A DNA stretch of 64,000 nucleotides from Rotaria socialis (taxonomy: Eukaryota > Rotifera > Eurotatoria > Philodinida > Philodinidae). Numbering within the stretch: the stretch's first letter is position 1; each line of letters starts with the position of its first letter. Below are positions 52,468 through 62,740 of the stretch, piece after piece. The DNA lies in NCBI GenBank assembly GCA_905331475.1, contig CAJNYU010003162.1, positions 130,226 to 194,225 on the forward strand, read 5' to 3'. Made by a program: the position numbers and the translations under genes. The notes beneath the pieces were generated by a model that was not told the origin of the DNA, searched no databases, and was given only the letters and a program-made list of their open reading frames with translations.

Positions 52468-55024
52468 TGTCTGAATTTCTTTGAATAATCGTTAATATAC
52501 CAGATTATTCAATTTGATCAATGAAGATTTTTCTCGTTGTTAATATTCAAGAATGAAGCGCACTGAATTGCGTCCCAGAAATGATTGTGCTACTAGTATA
52601 ACAAACAGTAATATACTCTCGATATTAAGAGAGAGAGAGAGAGAGAGAGAGAGATAATAAGAGAGAAAATATTCTCGCCAAAAAAAACCTAGCCCTCACT
52701 AAACAACACTGATAGAGCATATAATAATCACTCTCTCCAAAAAAAGCCACAGAATTTCTTTGTTCCAATACCATAGCACAATTGAAGATCGGAAGAATGG
52801 TAGAGATTTCTTATTTATTTAATCCAATAATATATTAGTAGAACAAAAAAATCTCCTGAATGTGAGATGTTTTTTTCTGGAATAGTTTTTCCTCTTTCTG
52901 CTATATAATCCATAGTGCAGTCGTGATTATAAATATCCTGTATTAAGCCATGTACAAATTAAGAATATATGACAAAAATAGATTTATAGAAGCTACACAA
53001 AGCATCTTCTTTCGTATATCCAAAAAAATAGTTATGTGTCGTGAGCTAGTCAGATTTGATTCTTGGTTCTGTTGTTACTTTCTTACTTGCGCTATTTCAT
53101 TTCTGATTGATATCATTTTGGATTTACCGATTAAGAGTGAATAATGTATAATAATAAACATCATACAAGAATGAATATAGTATCAATACTTAATATTAAG
53201 AAAAACAAAAGATTGATTAATCAATATTCAAGATATTTTTAAGCATAACATAACGATAAACTGGAGAAACAAGACACTGAAACCAATAATATAGTATAAC
53301 GAATCGAAAGAATATCATGAAACAATTATTTTAGCTCTTTTTATCCACTGAAGTAATGAAATGAAGTTCATCTTATACTATTGAATAATAAAAAGATCTT
53401 CAAGTTTTCTAAGTAAACAAATTTTCATTTATTGCAGTCGTATATTTCATCTTGGATACTCTCTTTCGTTCTTATACGTTTTTATTTTGTTAATATCTGC
53501 TTGAAGAATTCAAAATGTAGCAATTCACAGATTTTCTTTTGAGGATGCTTACATCTATATTCACAACTCGGTTTTATTACAGGTTCCTACATCAACGAGA
53601 ATGATCTCAAGGTTGCAGTCAAGAAAGTAGGAGGAAAAAAGAGTGGTGAGTAGAGCTAATAATGTGAAGGCGATATAATCACAAAAAGATAGGAGAAACA
53701 AGCAAGACAAAGAATTCTACATATATATATATATATATAATTATACACTGATATTTAATTGCTTACTGAGAAACCTTGACTCAACATATGAAGAGCAAAT
53801 GAGCCTCGATTTCATGACAAACTATCGAATATGTATTCCATCAGTGGATCACTTTTTGAAGCGTAGAATTTCAATGAAAAACAAAATATTCATTGACATT
53901 TTTCAGAAGAACGAAAACTAATATGATGTAGATTCAAGCATAGAGAGTATAATCATTTTACTCGATAAATAATAGTATTTTTTAATCTTATGATCTACAT
54001 ATATGCATACATATCTACAAATTTCTAATTAGTTTGATTTAACACGGCAAAATAAATTCATTCGTAGCAGATACTATTGGCATTATCATTAGATCCATTG
54101 TTTTTTAAAGAAGAGATGAGATAATTGAATCTCGCCAGTCTCCTGAAGGACTAGATACGATCTCACACATGATCATTCTATTTACTTGTCAGTTTACGCC
54201 GAGAATCAGCTAATGAATCTATTTCAAATACATCTGTTTCGTCTCATGTGAAAACACAGAGACAACGAAAATTCTATTTAATTAACACAAGAAGATGATT
54301 GTCGCATGTGAAAAACAAAGATATATCCGATGGAACAGATTAATGTATTATCGCGTTGGTAAACGACAAATACATTTTGATATGCACAATTTGATTTTAT
54401 AGAAATTCTACCAAACAATGACAACGATACTTATTACTAAATAGAAAAAAAACTTCGAAATAAAGGGACAATGCAGAGAATAATGAGACATTTCAAAAAT
54501 AAACCTGCTAGTCAATCTTATTTTAAAATCTTACACGTCATTAGAAGAGTGCAGTTAGCATACGTATTTTTGTGTACTGTTTCTTGCCATTGAATGGATT
54601 CCACGTTATTTTTTTATAATAATAAGCGAGTTTTTTTGAGATTTTATTTTTCAATATCGACTCTTGCTCTATAGTGCGAATAATGGAACTTCTGAAATCA
54701 ATTTTCATACAATCATTCGTGCTTACAACGACTCTCCATATTAACAAAGTTAAAGTTATATTATCGTTTAGAAAACGAAGAATATCAACAACGACAGTAT
54801 TTCTTTTTGTTTTTATAAATGATGTAACAGACATATCTTCAACACAATTCGAATAGACATGATTTATTATAGTACTTTCCGATCTCTATTTTTAATTTTG
54901 CTTGCTGTAAATTAATAAACAGGTACATAGACAAAAACAATGTACAAAAAGAATCCACGCACATATATGTAAATAGATCTTAACAGCATCAATAAATATA
55001 AACACCGGAAAATAATGACAAATT
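52468..55024. other. Upstream region of myosin / downstream of CDC40
   Basis: About 2.5 kb without a gene. It holds the myosin splice acceptor AG (52471-52472), 3 nt before its ATG, the (GA)13 run listed next, and an (AT)n run near 53721-53740. The muscle promoter should lie here, but no motif was assigned. Confidence 0.45.
52629..52654. repeat. (GA)13 microsatellite upstream of myosin
   Basis: Perfect GA dinucleotide run 162-187 nt upstream of the myosin start codon. On the myosin strand it reads as (TC)n, so it could also be a GAGA-factor-type promoter element. That role is only a possibility. Confidence 0.9.
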
Positions 55025-57375
55025 TTAGTCCCAAAGTTTGACGACATTATCCCATCCAGCTGTAAGAACCCTTGACTTTTCATGCCAATGCCATTTAGCA
55101 TCAATGCATACATCATCATGAGCTTTAATTTGTTCAAAAATACGTGTTGTTTTCCAATCCCAAATAATTAGACGTCCATCTGCATCACCACTAATCAAAT
55201 AAGACATATCTGGTGAAAAATCTAAGCCACATGCGTAACCAGATACCTACATATCAATATAAAATATCAGTGTATTTGATTAAAAACTCAATGATTTCTT
55301 ACCATATGTCCTTTGAATATTTTTTTGCTCTTCCATCGAAAATTAGCCAATGGTTCCATAATTCGAATTTGATTATCCATAGATTGAAACGCTAAATATT
55401 TACCTAAAATAAAAGCTTTTAAAATTAAGCATCATATATTAGCGAAAAGCAAACAAACCATTTCGTGATTGAGCAACAGCTGGCATTGAATGCATTGTTG
55501 GATCAGCAATATATTTAAAATCAACCGGAATATTCCTAAATAGAGTTTTAAAAACAAAATATAAATTCACTAGGTTCAATATTGTGATTTTTACCATTCC
55601 CAAACACGTATACTTTTGTCATCGGACGTTGAAACGATTCGACGATTTCGATCAACAAATGTAACTGTATTTATAGCACCCAAATGGCGATCATACTCTT
55701 GTACAACATGACCACTTCGAATGTCAAACTATATATGGAAAATCATCAATACATGATACATGAAAATTTAACAAAATCATGAAAGCTTACACAAAGAATT
55801 TTCTTGTCCGACATACCACATATAAATAAATGTTGTTTATGTTCACTTGGATTAAATGATATGCAATATGGTATTTTACGCATTGGAAATTTACTTTTTA
55901 CTTGACCTATTGTATTAAAATTCTGATGAAAATGTTTACTGAGAGAAAAATCAAGTTTGTACCTGTTTCTGTATCCCATAGTTTAACAGTTTTATCATAT
56001 GATGCTGATAAAAATTCTGTGCCTGCATTATTAAAACTAACATCTCGCACGGCTTGACTATGTCCAGAAAATGTTCGAATACAACGACGTTCATTATAGA
56101 ATTCCCATAACTAAATCAAGATAAAAACAAAATATTGTTTCATTTTAGACAATTGTTAGACTTACTTTGACTTTGCAATCCATTGAACAAGTTAGAAATA
56201 GATGAGCAGAAACAGGAAAATAATGAATCTTTTGTACAGCTTTTGTATGTCCCTTGTATATATGTATACATTGTTTTGGAATAAAACATCGTTGGGGTCC
56301 ATGATCTGAACGTAGATTAACACCAACATCTTGTGGTATATGAAGATATGATCGACCTTGATAATCATATGGGTCTTTAATGTGTAATGTTGATGATGAT
56401 GGATCTTCTGCTTCTTTATTTAATGTTGTTGATTCAGGATCGCGAGCAGATATTGGAGCATGTTGATCTTCTAAATTACGTCGTTTTATCTTCTTTCTTT
56501 TAGCTAGATGTTCATCGATTTCCTTTTGCTCTTCCTTAAATAAAAAACATGATAGACATTCAAAAAAAATCAAGTAAACAAAAGTGCAACGAATGGTACC
56601 TCCGATGGACGTGATACAGTGATTTCATCAACATATGGAGCCCATGGGCCTTGATAACGGTCAACATCACTTGAATCATTGTTCTTTTCTTTTTTTCTTT
56701 TTTCATTCAAAAGTTTTCGACTGGTTTCAAATATAGTTTTGCCTTGATTTATTTCAGCACTAACTTGATCACCAATAATCTGCTGTGTTGGATGTTCTCC
56801 AACGCTGGGATCAGCTGCATAACCAAAACTATCAAATGTTCGCCGTTGATTTTCAAATTGAAAATCACTCAAAGTAGTTGATTCAACATGACCATTAATT
56901 GTATTTCTATGGCTACTTTGCTGTTGTGTTAAATTGGGATTCGATGGGCCAAACTAAAATTAGTTTAGTAGTAATTTCTTCATTTTTGTTTTCATGAAAA
57001 ACTATTCTACTTACTACTGGTGCATACATATCTTCATATTTAGGATTGTATTGGACTTCTCTTGTTCTAATATCTAGAAAACTGCTTGTATCTTCTGGCT
57101 AGAAATGCAAAAGGACAAATGTGTTATGATTTCATATAATCCTAGAAGGATAGTCTGATCTGTTATATATATGTATATTTTTTTTTTCCTGCTATTCTTA
57201 CTCGGACAGCAATAGCTGGTGTCAAATTAAGTTTAATTTTTGACATGACAGAAAATGTTGGATCATTAATAACAGCCATTCGATCATTTATTTCTTCTTC
57301 TGCAATAGTTTTCTCATCGTGTTTGCCATCATCATCATCATCATCATACAATGCTTGAATTGCTGCAAGAGCCAT
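55025..57375 (-). CDS. CDC40: Pre-mRNA processing factor 17 (CDC40/PRP17), 592 aa
   Basis: Ten exons: 57375-57202, 57098-57015, 56953-56600, 56534-56166, 56110-55963, 55906-55791, 55728-55595, 55535-55459, 55403-55303 and 55246-55025, open throughout. The N-terminal half has the CDC40 signatures [36 protein letters not shown] and [20 protein letters not shown]. The C-terminal half is a WD40 propeller (for example [35 protein letters not shown], and a last blade ending KLWD at the stop). The protein joins the spliceosome for the second catalytic step. Its length is close to the human protein (579 aa). A low-complexity Asp run (residues about 11-16) is local. A splice acceptor abuts the ATG directly (AG at 57376-57377). 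Confidence 0.95.
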
Positions 57376-57652
57376 CTAGAAAAGTCAAAAAAAGTAAGAA
57401 AACATTCAAATAAATACACTTTTAATTGACTGATCTATATGTTAAAAAAAAAAAGTTATACAATGATGATGAACATGAAAAAAAAGCGAAACAAAAAACT
57501 TCATTCTTCGAATTGTTGCTATTCTGGAGAAAGAAAGGACACAGTGTAAATATACAAAAGGGGAAAAAAGAGAAAATAAACGTTAATTATGTACAAGAAT
57601 ATAAATAAATAGAGATCAGTTTTTTCTCTACAGCATAGATATTGATCTTCTT

Positions 57653-58546
57653 TTACGTCAAAATACAATATGGCATTAGTGTTGTTGAGCTTACATTCTC
57701 TCGACATAGAGGACATCGAGATGAGGTAGCTAATAATTGACGAGTACATAATGTACACATAACATGACGACATCGAGTAATTATTAAATAAACACCTGTA
57801 CGTTGTAAATGATTTAGCGTTTCTAGACAAATTGGACATTGTTGTACATCAATAGATAATTTACGCTCACATGAATTTGATGAACAAGAAATTGAAATAA
57901 ATTCATCTTCTGTCAGATCTATCAATTCATTATCACTAATATTATCATCAACATCGGTAAGAATTTCAAGAGATTCAGGACAATCGTCATTAGTTACTTG
58001 TTGTTCGTATTCTTCTTCGTGTGCTAATGAAAGTTCAACATTAACCTCTCCTTCAACAATCTCCACATCTTCAATATCAAATGAAGCAATGGACATATTA
58101 ATTATGGAGGATACTGATGAAGGTATATCATGAGTAACATCGCTGCGTTGATCATCATCCGAATTAGAAACAATAATTACTTGATTATCATTTTGGTCAA
58201 CAAAAATATTAAAACTTTCCTGTTCAATTTCGATAATATCATCATCACTATTATGTTCATTTTCACTAAAATATTCAGATAAAACAGTAAATAAATTGAT
58301 TTCAGTTCCAAGATAGATCTCCAACCTGGCGAGATTAAAAGTCACTGGTGAAGCTATAGGATCATCAATAATTATTTCTTCTTCTGCATCGTCGGCTTCT
58401 ATATGAGTGTCATTATTTAGTGGTAAAATTGGCGAAGAAATAAAAATACGATGACGTTTCGGTGTTGGTCCAAATTCATCTAAAGAGATTTGCGAATTTG
58501 ATAAAGATGACGATGAAGGTGGCGACGAATCAAAATGTCGTTTCAT
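57653..58546 (-). CDS. RNF4-like SUMO-targeted ubiquitin ligase, 297 aa
   Basis: Intronless frame. The C-terminus holds a C3HC4 RING: C237, C240, C259, H261, C264, C267, C278 and C281. It is followed by a short tail (TTLMPYCIL) placed like the RNF4 C-terminal strand that forms the RING dimer. The long acidic N-terminal part contains at least four SUMO-interacting motifs of hydrophobic core plus acidic flank: EEEIIIDD (55-62), DDIIEIEQE (102-110), VIIVSNSDDD (123-132) and ELIDLTEDE (207-215). Four SIMs before a dimeric RING is the layout of RNF4, which ubiquitylates poly-SUMO chains in DNA repair and PML-body control. Its overall identity is low, so orthology rests on this architecture. A splice acceptor lies 24 nt upstream of the ATG. 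Confidence 0.82.
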   Translation of the reverse strand: MKRHFDSSPPSSSSLSNSQISLDEFGPTPKRHRIFISSPILPLNNDTHIEADDAEEEIIIDDPIASPVTFNLARLEIYLGTEINLFTVLSEYFSENEHNSDDDIIEIEQESFNIFVDQNDNQVIIVSNSDDDQRSDVTHDIPSSVSSIINMSIASFDIEDVEIVEGEVNVELSLAHEEEYEQQVTNDDCPESLEILTDVDDNISDNELIDLTEDEFISISCSSNSCERKLSIDVQQCPICLETLNHLQRTGVYLIITRCRHVMCTLCTRQLLATSSRCPLCRENVSSTTLMPYCILT

Positions 58547-59134
58547 TTCCTTTAATCAAAGCATTGCTATCTAAAGAAAAAATGCATGAAATAATAACCA
58601 AGATAATCTATTTACTACAATTATAGAAGATGAAAGAAACAAACGGAAAATAAATTGATGAAATAACTCTCGAACGCAACGACATTTCATATGTAATGAT
58701 TCAAGTTTTATTTATTTTTTCTGAATGGTTAGGGATACATGTATAACGCGAAATGCATGGAGAAAAAACAATAGATGTCACTGAAATTATAGAATTTATT
58801 AATCAAGTTATTATTTGATAAAAAGAAATCTTTTAGATAAAAATTGATCTTAAAAATCAAACTATCTCTTTATTTTCTCTTTGAAGCTATTTCAGAAAAA
58901 AAGAACTGAACATTATCTATGATTGGGTATGAGTCAGTGGGTAGGATTATTTTTCATTATGTCATGTCAAGTAATTTCAATTTCATTTAAATGATGACTT
59001 ACAACGAAGTATATGATATGCCTGATGATCTTTTCCTCTAATATAACTTCGGATGATTTTTACACAAGCACATTTTATTCATTGACTGTAATAAACCAAA
59101 TCAAATTGTTTAATTATAGATTATTACTGCAAAA
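58547..59134. other. Bidirectional upstream region of the RNF4-like gene and NXF1
   Basis: The two genes are divergent, so this 588-bp gap should hold both promoters. Splice acceptors occur on both sides (58571-58572 on the minus strand, 59118-59119 on the plus strand). No other element was assigned. Confidence 0.5.
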
Positions 59135-62100
59135 ATGTGCAATCGAAATAATTTTACTCATCGTGGTGGTGGTAAAAACTATAGTGATCCAATATCATCT
59201 CGATATTATTCAAAATATAATCAACGTGGTGGTCGAAAGAATTATTGTCCAGAGCCAAAGCGTCCTGTAACTTATGGAGATGACGTTGATACACTTATGA
59301 CAACGTTGAATCATACTCTTACAACGAATTCAAATTCAACTGAAGAATTCTCATCAACTCTACAACCTCAAAAGTTTCGCCCCACTCGTCCCACTCGTCT
59401 CACTCGTCGAGATAATCAACAAAAGCGATTCCAAATAAATCAAACAGGATGGTGGCGTGTGTCAATTCAACAAGCTGGTGCAATCGGCAAAGATCGTGTT
59501 ATGTCAACACTTAAAGCACATTGTCCTCGCCAATTTCAAGCCTATCATGTAAAGAATTATCTGATATGTAATATTTAACTATTTATTTTATTGATTATTT
59601 TTCTAGTATTTCATTGATCCTCATACAAAAGCAGGTGTTTTCTTCGTCAATAGTCAACATGATGCTAATATGATTAAACGTACTAATGGGGAAATTGAAG
59701 TTCAAGGCTTAGATATAGTAAATAACACAAACAAAATCAAAACAATGATTTAATTATTGTTTTTTAATTTTCTACAGCTTCGTATTATGGTGGGTCGAGT
59801 TTCGACACCAATACCGTCATTGGATGAAGATTTAAGACCACATTTTAAAGTAAACAAGTCGAAAAAGTAATCACATCTTTTTCATTATGTGTACGATTTT
59901 CAGGATTATTTACTTCGTCGCCGATTTAATCAACAAACATTTCAATTAGATTTATCAAATTTAGCTGATGATGAAGGTAACATCAATACTTGACATTAAT
60001 TTTAGTATTCAAATTTTACATATTTAGAATTGAGTTCTTTGGGTATTTTCCCTCAATTCAATAAGCATGCATTCATACGTGATGTTATTGCTATCATTAA
60101 TAAAGACATTCCTATGGTCAGTACTAGTAGTATTTGATTTATTTATAACTTTGAGTTGTATTTAGACGCGACAATTAGATTTTGGCTCAAATAATATTAT
60201 GAATTTATATGAATTTCGGAATCTTCATCTCAATCAATTAATGCAACTAAGTTTTGCTTCAAATCAAGTTTGTGACTAAAAAAATAAATGCAGTTTTTCA
60301 TTATTTACTTTTTTCAGTTAAAAAATGTTGAAGATTTTGATAATTTGAAGCACTTACGTCAATTAACTCACATTTTTATTAAAAATAATCCATTAACTTC
60401 ACCCAATAATACACGCAGTTATTCAATGGATGATATAATCAGGTCAGATCGATAATCTTTTTTCTTTTGTCTTCATGGACATTCAAAAACAGAGAGACAA
60501 AATTAAGTATTTTCTTAAATCGAAATTTTTACTTTCTATTATTTATCTTTTGTTCTCAACATATCATTCGATTTCACTTGAATACAAAAAAAATAGAATA
60601 TTCATCCCATTGAGTTCAATTTAACAAAAAAAATCAAAAGAAACGAAAATACACATTAACATAATCGAGATCGTTTAATTACATTAAGTGAAAGAATGTG
60701 AGAGTGTTTTGTACGTCGAACATTGATTCAAGTATGAATGTGACAAAAGAAAACAAAGATATCATTGTAAAAATTCTAATTTTTTTTTTATTGTTAATGA
60801 TATTGAAGTTTTTTGTACCTCGAAAAAACAAAAATATTCTTTTCCAATCCATCGACCAACAACCTAAAATCAATTTATTTTATACTTCAATCAAATAGAT
60901 ATCACATTCAATGTCTAAATATGTCAAAATAATGACAATTATAAATTAATCATAAATGATTAATAATTAATCCTTTAGGATTTATTATACAATCAATATC
61001 AATCTGTATGGTTGATAGAATTTCATTCTATTGGTTATATTATCGAATGTTTGACATTCGAATATCGAAAAATGAAAAAAAATAATAAACAAGACTTCGG
61101 TGAATAAATATTCATAACATAATGTACTTGAACAACTGAACAACAGCGAATGAACATGATTTGATTATTGTTTTCTATTTATAACAAGAGAATTTATTAT
61201 TGTAAAATGTAACAAACGATCTCGATAATGATTAGAATTGTATAAATATAATAAATCGATGAATTATATATTGGATTACATGTGAATAAGAATGATGTAT
61301 AGAGAAGTAAAAGATTTCAAATATAAAAGAATTCGATTTAAAATCGCCAGAAAAATCAAAACCATAAGGCGAAGGACTATTTTGTTGCTGTTGCTTGGGT
61401 GTCTATATTTTCAACTTTATTCTGCAATAAATATCGATCAATTTTGGTCCATCTAATCCCATTCTAGTAATATACAGCAAAAATTACCACAACTCAAACG
61501 CATCGTATGTTTTGTATCCTGTTGAATAATGGATTAATAAATATTATTTTTCTTTTTAAAGGATGATATTGATCTTGCACCAACTATTCGTTTTGCGACT
61601 GATATTGATACAATTGCATTGCCAAAAACGTTGCCCTATTGTGTACCAAATGAAATGCAAGGATTTTTAGCAAGATTCATTGAAGAATTCTATCGACTAT
61701 TTGATACACGTGGTCGTAGCGAATTGCATGCATGTTATCATGATTTATGCATGTTTTCATTATGTATTACCAAATATGAAGATTCACATGTTCCAACACG
61801 ACAATTTAAATATGGCGGTGGATTAATATCTGATTCAAGAAATCTACTAATGGTTAATGATAATAATAAACGTATTAATCTATTACGACACGGTAAAACA
61901 GCTGTATTGGAGTATTTCACAACGAAATTTCCCTATACTAAACATGATGGAAATTCATTTCATGTTGATGTCATTACAACCGCAGTAATTAATAGATGAA
62001 TTATTTTTATTGAATATTATATGTTTTTTAATTTAGAATAATCGAGCTATTTTTACTATCAATGGTCTTTACAAAGAAGGTAAATCATAAGTGAATTTTA

Positions 62101-62740
62101 ATAGTTTTGATTTTGTTTATGAATTTGTTGTCTTAGTGGATCACGTAACACACAATCCTATACGTTGCTTTCAACGTACATTTACTTGCGCTCAAACTGA
62201 CAGCGGGTAAATATGAATTATTTCTCTGATTTAATCTAATTATTCTTATTTAGTGTACACATCATAGCTGATCATATTATGTTAACTAACGCCACTGAAG
62301 CTCAAATATCAGTATGTATAATTTTGAATTTAAGCTCTGCACAAGAGTAAATTTTTTTTTTTTTGTGTTAATAGAAAATGACTCAGTCATCATCATCATC
62401 ATTACGTACTTCAAATAATCAAGATACTCCAAATACTAATACAGACAAGCAAAATCAAGCCATGATCTATAAATTTTCTCAAGAATCAGGCATGAATATC
62501 GAATATTCAAGACTGTAGGTTTAATACTTTAACATATGATATTTCAGTAAGAAATATGCTTTCTCAATATAGATGTTTAGAACAAAATAATTGGCATTAT
62601 AATAAAGCGGCAGAGGTTTATCTTGACTTAAAAAATCAAGTGAGTTTTCGTTATGGTTTTTAGTTCGTTTTCTTTTAATAGATTTTATTTCTATTTCTAT
62701 TTAGAATAAGATTCCAGCTGATGCTTTCAATAAATCTTGA
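59135..62740 (+). CDS. NXF1: Nuclear RNA export factor 1 (TAP), 619 aa
   Basis: Fifteen exons: 59135-59548, 59607-59717, 59778-59849, 59904-59976, 60028-60116, 60166-60267, 60318-60442, 61468-61504, 61562-61984, 62037-62079, 62137-62206, 62254-62311, 62375-62514, 62573-62639 and 62705-62740. The domain order is that of NXF1: an Arg/Gly-rich cargo-binding N-terminus; an RRM-like domain from WWRVSIQQAG; leucine-rich repeats; an NTF2-like domain (FLARFIEEFYRLFDTRGR ... SFHVDVIT ... FTINGLYKEV), which pairs with NXT1; and a UBA-like TAP-C domain (QESGMNIEYSR ... CLEQNNWHYNKAAEVYLDLK), which binds FG nucleoporins. It exports bulk mRNA through the nuclear pore. Exon 8 (37 nt) was placed by phase and by its fit to the LRR end (KLPQLKRI). 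It follows a 1025-nt intron, much longer than the other introns. Confidence 0.95.
60443..61467 (+). other. Long NXF1 intron (candidate retained, regulatory intron)
   Basis: 1,025 nt, GT-AG, inserted after the codon start AG of ...MDDII and before NIQQKLPQLKRI, that is, at the end of the LRR domain. Reading on into it gives Arg-Ser-Asp-Arg and then TAA (60453-60455), a protein of about 332 aa lacking the NTF2-like and TAP-C domains. A perfect 8-bp hairpin with a 3-nt loop lies at 61043-61061 (TCGAATGT / ACATTCGA). No other coding exon was found inside. Confidence 0.8.

Noticed and set aside
25982..62740. VIRMA, CDC40 and NXF1 as an mRNA-processing gene cluster
   Set aside because: Genes are on different strands, separated by a tRNA and myosin, and show no shared promoter; proximity is most likely coincidence.
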